The position numbers and the translations under genes are program-made. Positions 48,272-58,446 of a stretch of 64,000 nucleotides of DNA are shown here, piece by piece; positions within the stretch are counted from its first letter, which is position 1, and each line of letters begins with the position of its first letter. The DNA is from Flammeovirgaceae bacterium (GTDB lineage: Bacteria > Bacteroidota > Bacteroidia > Cytophagales > Cyclobacteriaceae). The DNA is taken from positions 43,477-107,476 of the forward strand of contig JAHEZH010000004.1 of assembly GCA_023251155.1 (NCBI GenBank). Direction: 5' to 3'. A model generated the notes under the pieces. That model was not told where the DNA came from, did no database searches, and saw only the letters and a program-made list of their open reading frames with translations.

Positions 48272-50926
48272 CTAGTCGTTAAAATTGACAGTAAGATTGG
48301 TTGATACTCCAATGCGGAAGCCATAATGGAAATTAGCCAGGTCGCCTTCGCGGAATGACATAGCCCCCTCCAGACGGAATATGCGCAGAATTCCATCCAG
48401 GCCATACCCCACCTCGGTATAGTTTCCTGATGCTGGTGTGGCCAGGTAATTCACAAAAACATTCTCGGTAATGCCCAGCATCCGCACATAGGAAACCTGC
48501 GTTACCAAAAATTTACGGAAGTGATAATGCGCATTAACGACTGCATATCTATCGCTGGTGCTGTAGCGATAATAATCCAGCAGACGGAAACTGCCGATCG
48601 GATCAGTAGTAACAAACCAGGTACGGTTGCCCAGGAAATGTTTGTAATCCATAAATGACATATTCTCCCTATTGAAAAACATACCACCTTTTACTCCAAT
48701 GTCCAACGTTCCGCGAATACCCACCTTCAGTTGCTGGCGGATTCCCGCTTCAACCTGATCGAACTTCACTACGCTGTTAAACACGCCGGATATGGCCTTA
48801 CGATATTCCAAATTGAAAACAGGAGAAGAGTTGTTCACCCGCGACTTGCGCCCGTTACGAATACGGTATTTCTGCCACGGTCTTGCCTCCAGACTTACTG
48901 ATCCAACAAAAGCACGATTGTTTGAGAAGCTGGTGTTGGCCAATTCATCATTTACCGGGGCATTGTCTGTATAGTCTCCCTTATTACTCTTGAAAAAGGT
49001 AAAATTATTCCGGTTAACTAGTTCTCTTCTTTCCGCCCAACTCCAATTGGTATTAAAGGTAAATTTATCATTGAAGCGATGGCGGAAATTGGCCTCCACA
49101 AAATCGCGCTCATAAATCTTCATAAAGTTATCACCAAGAAAAAGGGAGGTGAATGTGTTCACAAAATGATGAATAGGTTCATCGCCATTATATTGCTCAA
49201 TGTACCGTCCACCTTCTACCGTCAGCCTGCTGTCTTTAGTGCGGTAGTCCACACGCAGCTTGCCCGTTAGCTTATCTCTGGCAAACGAATAACGTGCGAT
49301 CGGGCTTATCTCCAGTCTTCTGGTACGGATTACATTTTTATTAAGACTATCTTTTTTCACCCAGCGTTTGTATAAACTGGTGCGATAAATAATATTAAAT
49401 CCTTCCACCGTATTATATCCGCCGTAAGGGGTATGGATTTTAAAATCAGAGGTGTTGCTGACACGATACGTATCACCCGTTACGACATCCCATACCTGAA
49501 AGCCTGCCTTGTTTTTACTGTTCTTCTTTTTATTGCGAAGCGTATCACCCTCTAGTTTCTTCTGATCAACATCGGCAATGGAATCCGTTACTTTATAACC
49601 CCGCACTTCTTCGGTAGTAAGCGGAGCCGGACGCATGTCCGTCCAGAAGGTAGAGTCTTTTTTATAGGCCATGGAGTCTACCGAATACGTTGTTTCAGAC
49701 AACACATCCGGTTCTTTCTCCTTCTTTGTTTCCTGCTTCTCGTATTCCTTCACCATCTGCCGAAGTTCCTTATTCGTCACTTCTTTGCCTTCTTCAAGTC
49801 GTTGTTGCAGCTGTTGTCCCTTTTTACTGTATTTCGCTTTTACTTCTTTGGCCTGTACCTTCTCCAGTTTCTCATCGATGATGTTGATTTCATCTACAAT
49901 CAATGCCGGGTTGAGTCGGATCTTATAATCTTTCAACGTAGCCAGGTAGCTTCCTTCAAAATCAAAGCCGAATACTTTTCCATTGAAATAATACTGTTCT
50001 GACACCGGCAGCCACGCTTTGTTTTCAATTGGGTTATAAATTTCCTTGATCCGTATTTTGATACCCAGCTTGGTCGCTTCCAGGTCAAGACTGTGAATAC
50101 TCCACCAATCTTCCACGATATAAATAACACCGCGAAAAACATTGTCTCCTTTCGAGCGGGGGGTTACTTTAATTTTACTTACTTCGTAATTATTGTCTTT
50201 AAACGAACCCAGGTATTCAAATTTATAGTAAGAGAATGATTTGGGCGAAAGTGGTGAAACCGTCTCACCTATCTCCGGCTGATAAAAACTCCCATTGATG
50301 TACCCGGAGGGAGAACCACTGTTATTATCCTTTCCACTGGTATAAACAGCAATTACTTTCTCTTCAAACTTATTAGGCCGCGTATATTTTATCTCGCTCA
50401 CGGATTCAGAAATAAAAAGGCGGTCCTTGCTGATGCCCTCCTTTTCCAGTGCTTTCTTTGCCAGCCATGGATAATCATTCAGTTTCCCTTTTCCCTTTAT
50501 GTATACTTTGGCCGAGTAGAAATCCACTTGCTGAACATGGTATTTTGCTTTGGCGATTGCTTTACGCATGATGGTGTAGGCGGGGTCTTCCTTGTCGGCT
50601 TTCACCACCGCACTCTGTAAAAGAATAGCCTGAGTCTTCAGCGTGATATTAATCTCCTTAAAATCACTCCCGATGATTACGGTCTGTGTCTGTGATTCAT
50701 AACCTAAAAACTGAAAGATAACCGTGTATGTGCCCGGAGCCAGGTTGACTTCGTACGTTCCATTCACATTACTGGCCGCTCCCGTTCCTATTTCCCTTAC
50801 GAATATCGTGGCAAACGGAAGCACCGCTCCCTCATCTGATTTTATTACTCCACGGATACCTCCCGCTTGCGAAGCCAGCGATAAAAACAAAAAGAAAACA
50901 AGGATATGGTGCTTCATTACTTTCAT
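48272..50926 (-). CDS. DUF5686 and carboxypeptidase regulatory-like domain outer membrane protein
   Basis: GGIRGVIKSDEGAVLPFATIFVREIGTGAASNVNGTYEVNLAPGTY ... ILLQSAVVKADKEDPAYTIMRKAIAKAKYH; long beta-barrel C-terminus. Confidence 0.92.
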   Translation of the reverse strand: MKVMKHHILVFFLFLSLASQAGGIRGVIKSDEGAVLPFATIFVREIGTGAASNVNGTYEVNLAPGTYTVIFQFLGYESQTQTVIIGSDFKEINITLKTQAILLQSAVVKADKEDPAYTIMRKAIAKAKYHVQQVDFYSAKVYIKGKGKLNDYPWLAKKALEKEGISKDRLFISESVSEIKYTRPNKFEEKVIAVYTSGKDNNSGSPSGYINGSFYQPEIGETVSPLSPKSFSYYKFEYLGSFKDNNYEVSKIKVTPRSKGDNVFRGVIYIVEDWWSIHSLDLEATKLGIKIRIKEIYNPIENKAWLPVSEQYYFNGKVFGFDFEGSYLATLKDYKIRLNPALIVDEINIIDEKLEKVQAKEVKAKYSKKGQQLQQRLEEGKEVTNKELRQMVKEYEKQETKKEKEPDVLSETTYSVDSMAYKKDSTFWTDMRPAPLTTEEVRGYKVTDSIADVDQKKLEGDTLRNKKKNSKNKAGFQVWDVVTGDTYRVSNTSDFKIHTPYGGYNTVEGFNIIYRTSLYKRWVKKDSLNKNVIRTRRLEISPIARYSFARDKLTGKLRVDYRTKDSRLTVEGGRYIEQYNGDEPIHHFVNTFTSLFLGDNFMKIYERDFVEANFRHRFNDKFTFNTNWSWAERRELVNRNNFTFFKSNKGDYTDNAPVNDELANTSFSNNRAFVGSVSLEARPWQKYRIRNGRKSRVNNSSPVFNLEYRKAISGVFNSVVKFDQVEAGIRQQLKVGIRGTLDIGVKGGMFFNRENMSFMDYKHFLGNRTWFVTTDPIGSFRLLDYYRYSTSDRYAVVNAHYHFRKFLVTQVSYVRMLGITENVFVNYLATPASGNYTEVGYGLDGILRIFRLEGAMSFREGDLANFHYGFRIGVSTNLTVNFND

Positions 50927-50962
50927 TGACGCTAAAACAGGAAAGAAAGTTGTCATTGCTCC

Positions 50963-51547
50963 TTACAAATAAAAATGTTTTGCTTTTATCATCTGTTCTA
51001 CTGCCTGCGGAACGAGGTAACGAATGGACTTATTGTTTTTGATACAGTTACGGATATAGGTGGCCGAAATGTCCAACAGTGGGGCATCCACCATTTTCAC
51101 ATGGGGATGACGTCTTAGCTCAGAATTTGTTACATGGGGGCGTGGATAAACATACAGCCCATAGTGCTCCAGAATCTGTTCATAGTTTTTCCACTTACGA
51201 AAAATCTCCAGGTTATCCTCTCCTATAATGACTTTAAACTCTTTGTTGGGAAACTTCTCACGGAGGTGAGTAAGTGTGTCGATGGTGTAGCTCGGCTTGG
51301 GCAAATGAAACTCCACATCCGATACTTCCAGTTTATAATTATCCGCCACAGCGGCTTTCACCATATCAAAGCGATCGAACTCATGAAGCAGTCCCTTGCT
51401 GGGTTTCAATGGATTTTGGGGTGACACTACGAACCAGACTTTAGCCAGGTCGGTATTCTCTGCCATCACGTTAGCCAAAATCAGATGGCCCATGTGTATG
51501 GGATTAAAAGAGCCGAAGAAGAGACCTGTTTTCTGATGTAAGTCCAT
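50963..51547 (-). CDS. nadD: Nicotinate-nucleotide adenylyltransferase
   Basis: KTGLFFGSFNPIHMGHLILANVMAE ... LLDISATYIRNCIKNNKSIRYLVPQAVEQMI. Confidence 0.96.
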   Translation of the reverse strand: MDLHQKTGLFFGSFNPIHMGHLILANVMAENTDLAKVWFVVSPQNPLKPSKGLLHEFDRFDMVKAAVADNYKLEVSDVEFHLPKPSYTIDTLTHLREKFPNKEFKVIIGEDNLEIFRKWKNYEQILEHYGLYVYPRPHVTNSELRRHPHVKMVDAPLLDISATYIRNCIKNNKSIRYLVPQAVEQMIKAKHFYL

Positions 51548-51581
51548 CCATTAAAGATAAACAGGATAGCGATATCTTGAA

Positions 51582-52154
51582 CTAGGGTTTCGCTTTAAAT
51601 GCTTCGTACAATTGTTGCGCTTCCGCCAATGACTTTTCCAGATGTTCATTAACGAGCACAGCATCAAACCGATCCTGAAAAGACATTTCAAATTCGGCTT
51701 TAAAAATTCTGCGCGAGAGACTGTCCTGGGATTCGGTACCCCGGTCATTAAGACGTTGTTTTAACACCTCTAATGAAGGGACCTTAACAAAAACGGCCAG
51801 CGCATTCTTACCGAAATATTTTTTGAGATTGATGCCCCCTTTAACGTCCACATCAAAAATTACATTCTTGCCTTCATTCCAGATACGATCAATCTCTGAT
51901 TTGAGCGTACCGTAAAAATTTCCGGCATACACTTCTTCCCACTCAATAAATTCATCCTGATCCAGCTTCTGTTTGAATTCGGCCGGGGTAAGAAAATGGT
52001 AGTCTTTTCCGTCTTGCTCAGTACGGCCGCGCCGGTCACGGGTTGAGGCAGAAATAGAAAAACCCAGATCCGGGTTTTTCTCAAGAAGATGCTTTACAAT
52101 GGTTGTTTTTCCTGAACCTGACGGGGCCGAAAAAATGATTGCTTTACCCGCCAT
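51582..52154 (-). CDS. gmk: Guanylate kinase
   Basis: KAIIFSAPSGSGKTTIVKHLLEKNPDLGFSISASTRDRRGRTEQDGKDYHFLTPAEF. Confidence 0.97.
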   Translation of the reverse strand: MAGKAIIFSAPSGSGKTTIVKHLLEKNPDLGFSISASTRDRRGRTEQDGKDYHFLTPAEFKQKLDQDEFIEWEEVYAGNFYGTLKSEIDRIWNEGKNVIFDVDVKGGINLKKYFGKNALAVFVKVPSLEVLKQRLNDRGTESQDSLSRRIFKAEFEMSFQDRFDAVLVNEHLEKSLAEAQQLYEAFKAKP

Positions 52155-52426
52155 CAGGAAAGCTTTTGTGTAATTTGTTCACGTATTTTATCTACCAGAT
52201 CTTCGGGGGCTTCACCACCACAGCATTTTGATTTGATCAGCTGACGAATCGACATGTCCAATTCGTACGATTTGAAGCAAGGCATGCAGCTGTCCATGTG
52301 TTGCTTGAAATAAGCCTTTTGCTCCTCTGAGGCATCATTATCCAAAATGAACTGCAGCATCTCCATACACGTGGGTTTCTTGCCCGATGGACCGATGAAG
52401 GGGTTAGAATTCGAAAGTTGGCTCAT
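52154..52426 (-). CDS. Anti-sigma factor-like zinc-finger protein
   Basis: Small protein with KQHMDSCMPCFKSYELD (HxxxCxxC-type) next to a sigma factor gene. Confidence 0.8.
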   Translation of the reverse strand: MSQLSNSNPFIGPSGKKPTCMEMLQFILDNDASEEQKAYFKQHMDSCMPCFKSYELDMSIRQLIKSKCCGGEAPEDLVDKIREQITQKLS

Positions 52427-53025
52427 ACATCTGCGTTTTTATAACCCATTGATTTTGCATAGTCACTTAATTTCTCTTTGAGGAGCTGGCGTGCCCGGTG
52501 TAAACGGCTGCGCACCGTTCCAATAGGGATGTCTAGTATTTTGGCCATCTCTTCATATTTAAATCCTTCCAGGTCACAAAGAATAATTACGGTCCGGAAG
52601 TCAACATCCAGCGCATTCAATGCATTGGATATTTCATCCCCGATCATATCCTTCAGTGATTCCACACGCAAGTCGGGCGTTATCTGGCGATCGACTTCAT
52701 CTGAGTTATAAAATGCTTCTACCTCCTGGTAATCGACCTTATTAGGTTCCTTACTTTTCTTGCGGTAATCATTAATGAAGCTGTTCTTTAAAATCCGAAA
52801 CAGCCATGCTTTCGCATTAGTTCCTTTCTGGAATGATTCTATGAAACGGTATGCTTTTAAATAGGTATCCTGAACCAGGTCTTTGGCATCGTCCCTGTCC
52901 AGGGTAAGCCGATACCCGAAATTGTACATGGAGTTGATGTGGGGAAGAAATTCGTTATTAAAAACGTCATCCTTTTCCTTATCCGTATAGTGTTGCCGCG
53001 GGGCATCTTGCGTTTCTTCTGTCAT
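52423..53025 (-). CDS. ECF-type RNA polymerase sigma factor
   Basis: YRLTLDRDDAKDLVQDTYLKAYRFIESFQKGTNAKAWLFRILKNSFINDYRK ... YEEMAKILDIPIGTVRSRLHRARQLL. Confidence 0.95.
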   Translation of the reverse strand: MTEETQDAPRQHYTDKEKDDVFNNEFLPHINSMYNFGYRLTLDRDDAKDLVQDTYLKAYRFIESFQKGTNAKAWLFRILKNSFINDYRKKSKEPNKVDYQEVEAFYNSDEVDRQITPDLRVESLKDMIGDEISNALNALDVDFRTVIILCDLEGFKYEEMAKILDIPIGTVRSRLHRARQLLKEKLSDYAKSMGYKNADV

Positions 53026-53159
53026 GAGGCACAAAAATAGAAATAATTATAGAATTGATGGAAAAGCGTACGCACTCAAATTACTGAATGAACGAGTAAT
53101 CGGTGATATTTGGGCAAGGGAAACAAACCCCGTCCATTTTCACCTAAAGACCCGCCAAC

Positions 53160-53957
53160 GTGATCAGAGAAATTGATGAATTTGTTGACGCTGTACAATT
53201 TTCAATCTGTACGCTAGTCACTGACCAGAACGAATACCGGACCATGGTTGACTCCTTCAGAAAAGCAGGCTTTAATGACGAAACAAGCGAATTTATTTTC
53301 ATCGATAATAGCAAAGGCAACAAATACGATGCCTATGCAGGATTAAACAAAATGATCTCCGTGTCATCAGGGAAATACATCGTACTCTGCCATCAGGACA
53401 TTGAACTGAATTACGATAACAAAGAGAAACTGATTTCCCGGATCGCTGAAATAGATTCCATTGATAAAAGCTGGGCGATATTATCCAATGCCGGGGGTCT
53501 TCATCTGAAGAAAAGGGTAGAGCGCATGTATTATCCGCATAAGGAAATGAATATGGGGCCTTTTCCCTTCAAAGTAAAGAGTGTGGATGAGAATTTCATC
53601 CTTTTAAAAAAAGAAGCTAACCTGGGGCTTTCGCACGATCTGAGCGGATTTCATTTATACGGAACAGACCTGTGTATCCATGCTTATACGGCAGGCTACT
53701 CTGCGTGGGTAATTGATTTTGCTTTGTTACACAAAAGTACCGGCAACATCAACGAATCTTTTTACACAAACAAAAGAGAGCTGATTGCCAAGTATACTAA
53801 AGCCTTTCAATCGCGCTACATCCGGTCAACCTGCACCACCCTTTACATTTCGGGGAACTGGCTGTATACATTAACCATGAACAGCCGTTTCTTCATTTTC
53901 ATCAATAAAGCCGTACGGAAGCTAAGACGGGCATTTAATTCGTCTTATTATTATTGA
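53160..53957 (+). CDS. Glycosyltransferase-like protein
   Basis: FIFIDNSKGNKYDAYAGLNKMISVSSGKYIVLCHQDIELNYDNKEKL; GTG start. Confidence 0.8.
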   Translation: MIREIDEFVDAVQFSICTLVTDQNEYRTMVDSFRKAGFNDETSEFIFIDNSKGNKYDAYAGLNKMISVSSGKYIVLCHQDIELNYDNKEKLISRIAEIDSIDKSWAILSNAGGLHLKKRVERMYYPHKEMNMGPFPFKVKSVDENFILLKKEANLGLSHDLSGFHLYGTDLCIHAYTAGYSAWVIDFALLHKSTGNINESFYTNKRELIAKYTKAFQSRYIRSTCTTLYISGNWLYTLTMNSRFFIFINKAVRKLRRAFNSSYYY

Positions 53958-54741
53958 GGAAGTTTTTCTTTGCCCGATCTAATCTGAAGTAGCTGACCAA
54001 TCGATTGGAAAAAGTGTTATCAGAAAGGGGTAAGGTATAGATCGCTTTTTCTTCCAGTTGATACCGGGCAAAAATTTCGTCTCGCTCTTTCACTGCGGGG
54101 TTGTCCAGTTTTTCATAAAGTTCTCCCTTTCCTACGGGCTTGCTATGCGTGGCCCTGATCGTATCAAACACGGCAATTGATTTCGGGCCGAACTGATCAC
54201 GGACCATTTTTCCCCACAATATATCTATTCCCCATCCGGATTTGTTCAAAGCGAAAGTAGGCAGCAACAACTTTACGCAATCTCTGCTCATCATGGGGCA
54301 CATCAACTCAACAGAGCTTAAATACCTAAGCCCGGACAATAACTTTCGTCTCAGGCTTTTCCAGCTCTTATACGATCTTCTTGTTAATGCAGGCTGGCTC
54401 ATTTGAAGGTGGTGTTCCTTCATGTTGTAGAAAAGGAAAGAGATATCGCTTTTGGAGATTTCGATGTCATCATCTACGAAGAAAAAATAATCGTATTGGC
54501 CGATCAGCTCCAGATCTGTTTTCAGAAACAAATCCTGAATCATTACCCATTTGAAATTCTTCAAATGAAAAAGCGTAAATGATTTTGAATTGTCTTTAAG
54601 GATTGATTCCTGAATATGCTCATGATAGAACAAGAGAATCACATCAAAGTCACGATTGGCGTTATCCCGGATCCAGTCACTTTCCAACGACTTGTTTCCA
54701 AAAGGCATGATCACCAGATTTTTTACAGGTCGCGAATTCAT
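53935..54741 (-). CDS. Hypothetical GT-A-like protein
   Basis: YDYFFFVDDDIEISKSDISFLF DxD-like motif; ALNKSGWGIDILWGKMV. Confidence 0.7.
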   Translation of the reverse strand: MNSRPVKNLVIMPFGNKSLESDWIRDNANRDFDVILLFYHEHIQESILKDNSKSFTLFHLKNFKWVMIQDLFLKTDLELIGQYDYFFFVDDDIEISKSDISFLFYNMKEHHLQMSQPALTRRSYKSWKSLRRKLLSGLRYLSSVELMCPMMSRDCVKLLLPTFALNKSGWGIDILWGKMVRDQFGPKSIAVFDTIRATHSKPVGKGELYEKLDNPAVKERDEIFARYQLEEKAIYTLPLSDNTFSNRLVSYFRLDRAKKNFLNNNKTN

Positions 54742-54771
54742 CAGGAGAAAATCAATAGAACAGGTATGGGC

Positions 54772-56364
54772 TTATACTTCCAGAAGGGCGGAAGAAACGG
54801 GTTCACTCTTTTCCTCAGTCAGGTATTTGTCAATACCGTTTCGGCATCGCAGTAATTTTCTGTCAATAGCATCCTGGAGAATTTTTTGGTTTTTGGGCAA
54901 TAACTCCCTCGAGTTTTCAGGATGATACAAGTGATACCCAAATCCTTCAAACTTTAGATGTCTCCGCTCGATATCATTGTTGTTCATACGAACTACAAAT
55001 TCAGAATCTTCTCTTCCCCATCCTTCAAAATCTTCATTGAAGCCATTTATTTTCAGAACATCTTCCTTCCAGAAAGCAAGATTACAGCCTCTTACACGAT
55101 AGATATCCTTCACTTTATGGGAGAAAATCTTCGAAAGAAATTTCGAATAAATGGCATTCATTCTGTTTCTTATTCCAGATTCAAAGAAGCCGAAATTCAG
55201 CTTCTTGTCCTGCAGGGCTGCCCGCGTTGGACCGTCCATCAGCAACACGCGAGAACCTTGAACAAATTGTCCCTTCCAGGCAAATTTCTTCTGCGATTTT
55301 ATAAAATGCTCATGCAGCAACATATCACCATCTACCTGAATTAGGTATTCGTATCTGGCCATCGCCATGGCTTTATTCCTTATCGCGGCAAGGCGAAATC
55401 CGGTATCTTCATGCCAGCAGTGAAGCAAGGGAACAGGAAAAATGGATTTGTATTTTTCGATCAGTTCTCTTGTCGCCTCCCGCGATCCATCATCGGCAAT
55501 GATTACTTCATCCGGAAAGACCGACTGATTCATCACACTGATCAGCGTTAGCTCCAGCGCATCTTCCCTGTTATAAGTAGAGATGATCAGCGAAGTTTTT
55601 ATATGACGATTCGCCTCTCTTAGTTTCGAATACTTATAAAACACAAAGTTGGCATTGCACACGGAAATCAGGAGACCTTTGTACCCATCCGCTATACCTC
55701 TTTTGATCAGAAAACTTTTAATGAAAGCAAAGACCGATTTATATAACACCTTAAACCCGGATGCATATACTTTGAACCGATTCTCCATGGCGTAGATATC
55801 GGAGTATCGCTGAATTTTTTCCAGAAACTGGGTAATATTATCGTAAGCGTGGTGGTGCAGATCGCCTTTCAAATGCTTAATCCGGGATGGCTTTCCAAGT
55901 TCGAGCCATTCATGTATTCCCTGTCCCTTCCAGGCACCCTTCTCTTTTTTCCACAGCCTCAATTTAGAATCCGGATACCAGCCGCACGTCTTTATCCATT
56001 CCCCCTCATAACTGGAGAGGCGATTCATGGAATAGCCATCGAATTCACTGCTGTCTTTCACTTTCAGAATCGCTTGTGTCAATTCAGGAGACAAATATTC
56101 ATCTGCATCGAGTGACAAAACGTATTCATGGCTGGCCAGGCTGGCCGCAAAATTCTTCTGATGGGCAAATCCTAAAAATTCATTTTCAAAGAAAACAACC
56201 CCCTTCTCAAGGCAAATCTGCTTCGTCTTGTCCTGCGAAAAACAATCTACAATGATGACTTCATCGGCAACTTTTTTGAGCGAATCGATACATCTTCCAA
56301 TGTTACCTTCTTCGTTATAGGTAATGACTACGGCCGATATTTTTATGGATTTACCTTTACTCAT
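54772..56364 (-). CDS. Bidomain glycosyltransferase, two GT2 modules
   Basis: Module 1 ISAVVITYNEEGNIGRCIDSLKKVADEVIIVDCFSQDKT (WaaE-like); module 2 TSLIISTYNREDALELTLISVMNQSVFPDEVIIADDGS ... WGREDSEFVVRM. Confidence 0.92.
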   Translation of the reverse strand: MSKGKSIKISAVVITYNEEGNIGRCIDSLKKVADEVIIVDCFSQDKTKQICLEKGVVFFENEFLGFAHQKNFAASLASHEYVLSLDADEYLSPELTQAILKVKDSSEFDGYSMNRLSSYEGEWIKTCGWYPDSKLRLWKKEKGAWKGQGIHEWLELGKPSRIKHLKGDLHHHAYDNITQFLEKIQRYSDIYAMENRFKVYASGFKVLYKSVFAFIKSFLIKRGIADGYKGLLISVCNANFVFYKYSKLREANRHIKTSLIISTYNREDALELTLISVMNQSVFPDEVIIADDGSREATRELIEKYKSIFPVPLLHCWHEDTGFRLAAIRNKAMAMARYEYLIQVDGDMLLHEHFIKSQKKFAWKGQFVQGSRVLLMDGPTRAALQDKKLNFGFFESGIRNRMNAIYSKFLSKIFSHKVKDIYRVRGCNLAFWKEDVLKINGFNEDFEGWGREDSEFVVRMNNNDIERRHLKFEGFGYHLYHPENSRELLPKNQKILQDAIDRKLLRCRNGIDKYLTEEKSEPVSSALLEV

Positions 56365-56440
56365 TGGCTGCTGCTAAATGACGAAGCAAGTTAACTAAAA
56401 AGTAGTTAAGAATTGATTCTTGAAGCCGTAACGAAAACGT

Positions 56441-56472
56441 AAAAGCCTGACTATTATTTGAATCAGGCTTTT
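56441..56472 (-). terminator. Intrinsic terminator of the 56494-58365 gene
   Basis: AAAAGCCTGA CTATTATTTGAA TCAGGCTTTT. Confidence 0.9.
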
Positions 56473-56493
56473 ACATGATTTACCACCAATTTC

Positions 56494-58365
56494 TTACCGG
56501 CTTGCCATCAGCCCCTGGGTCTTTACCAGGTTGATAAATTCAATCCGGTACCCCTCCGTGTCTTTTCCCTTCGCGCCTTGTGCCAGCTGAATGACCTCTT
56601 CGAATGAAAAATCTTTCACATATTCTGATTCGCGAAGCAACATGCCAAACGCAGCAACGGAGGCAGACCAGCGGAAGTCATCGGAAGTTTTATTTAAAGC
56701 TACATTATGATCGATTAACACATGGGTGATTAATCTGCTCGTATCTCCATCCGGTTTTTTATAGCGAAACTTCACCGTCATCAATTCGTTGGAGGCAGAT
56801 GCTGAAGCTTCCGTTTTGGTCTTTTGATATTTCAACTCGTCGATTTTATAGAATTCGCTTTCTACCCCCGCAGGAATAATTTCATACAATGCGGTAACGG
56901 CGTGGCCAGAACCTAATTCACCGGCATCTTTTTTATCATTATTGAAATCTTCGTTTTGCAGCATCCTGTTTTCATAGCCAATCAAGCGATACGCTTTCAC
57001 TTTCGCGGGATTAAACTCAATCTGCAACTTCACATCTTTAGCGATGGTAAATAGCGTTCCTCCGAACTCGTTCACTAACACTTTCTGTGCTTCAAGGATA
57101 TTGTCGATGTACGCATAGTTGCCATTTCCCTTATCGGCCAACGTTTCCATTTTGGAGTCTTTGTAGTTGCCCATGCCGTAGCCAAGCGCAGTAAGAAATA
57201 CTCCCTCATTTCTTTTCTCTTCAATCAATCGTTCCATCGAAGCGTCGCTGGATTCTCCAATATTAAAATCACCGTCCGTAGCCAGAATAACGCGATTATT
57301 GCCACCTTCTTTGAAATTTTCTTTAGCAATCTTATAGGCCAGTTTTATTCCTGCACCACCGGCTGTCGATCCGCCTGCTTGTAAATTTTCAAGTGCTTCA
57401 ATAATGGTTTTCTTGTTGGCACCCGATGTAGAGGGAAGAACCAGTCCTGCCGCACCGGCATATACTACAATGGCAACACGGTCTTGTTCGCGCAGTTGTT
57501 CTACCAAAAGTTTAAATGATGCTTTTAGCAGGGGTAATTTGTTTTCATCACTCATCGAACCTGAAACATCGATCAGGAATACAAGATTGGATGCGGGCAA
57601 ATTGGCAGTTGGGATTTTCTTACCCTGCAGGCCGATGTGAACCAGTTTATGCTTGCTGTTCCAGGGGGCGCTTGAAATTTCGGTATAGATTGAAAAAGGA
57701 TCTTCTCCTGCCGGTTGTTTATAGTCATAATCGAAATAGTTGATCATCTCTTCAATGCGCACTGCATCTTTCGGAGGACGCTGCCCGTTGGAAATAAACC
57801 GACGCATATTGCTATAAGAAGCGGCATCTACATCAATGGAAAAAGTGGATAAGGGATTATGGAATGCATCGTGAAAGATATTTTCGGTGATTGAATTATA
57901 TCCCTCTGTGTTCCAATCGGGCTGTTGTTCATATTCGGTATATCCAGCAGAAGGAGCCATTTGTTTTCGCTCCTCTCCTTTTCTTTTACTTATTCGAACC
58001 CCTGCTACTCGCCCTTGAAGCTGCTGATCAAGGCTATAACCTGTAACCACTACTTCGCTTAATGCTTTTGAATCGACAGACATCGTAACATTAATTACGT
58101 TGTTGATTCCGATAGGAATTTCATTGTTCATGTATCCAATAAAAGAAAACACCAACGTGCCTTTCGGTGGAGTAGTAATACTGTACTTACCCTGGGCATC
58201 TGTAATGGTCCCCTTCTTCGTTCCCTTAAGAGTAACGTTAACACCCGTTATCGGGCTTCCGTCATCGGCTGATGTTACCGTGCCGGTAATGGTACGCTCT
58301 TGTGCAAACACCGATCCCAGCGAAGCGGTCATCACCAGGACAAGTACAGTTATGATCTTTTTCAT
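56494..58365 (-). CDS. VWA-domain (YfbK-like) protein with N-terminal carboxypeptidase regulatory-like domain
   Basis: RTITGTVTSADDGSPITGVNVTLKGTKKGTITDAQGKYSI; LVFLIDVSGSMSDENKLPLLKASFKLLVEQL. Confidence 0.94.
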   Translation of the reverse strand: MKKIITVLVLVMTASLGSVFAQERTITGTVTSADDGSPITGVNVTLKGTKKGTITDAQGKYSITTPPKGTLVFSFIGYMNNEIPIGINNVINVTMSVDSKALSEVVVTGYSLDQQLQGRVAGVRISKRKGEERKQMAPSAGYTEYEQQPDWNTEGYNSITENIFHDAFHNPLSTFSIDVDAASYSNMRRFISNGQRPPKDAVRIEEMINYFDYDYKQPAGEDPFSIYTEISSAPWNSKHKLVHIGLQGKKIPTANLPASNLVFLIDVSGSMSDENKLPLLKASFKLLVEQLREQDRVAIVVYAGAAGLVLPSTSGANKKTIIEALENLQAGGSTAGGAGIKLAYKIAKENFKEGGNNRVILATDGDFNIGESSDASMERLIEEKRNEGVFLTALGYGMGNYKDSKMETLADKGNGNYAYIDNILEAQKVLVNEFGGTLFTIAKDVKLQIEFNPAKVKAYRLIGYENRMLQNEDFNNDKKDAGELGSGHAVTALYEIIPAGVESEFYKIDELKYQKTKTEASASASNELMTVKFRYKKPDGDTSRLITHVLIDHNVALNKTSDDFRWSASVAAFGMLLRESEYVKDFSFEEVIQLAQGAKGKDTEGYRIEFINLVKTQGLMASR

Positions 58366-58446
58366 AAGCAATTAATTTTGTTTGCTGCTGAGATGTTGTA
58401 GCGGGTTAAATTCCATAAGCAAAAAGAAAATTTTTATCTTGAGGCG

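Noticed and set aside
54616-54925. Plus-strand ORFs across the 54741/54772 gene junction
   Set aside because: Antisense to two supported genes with no coding features.
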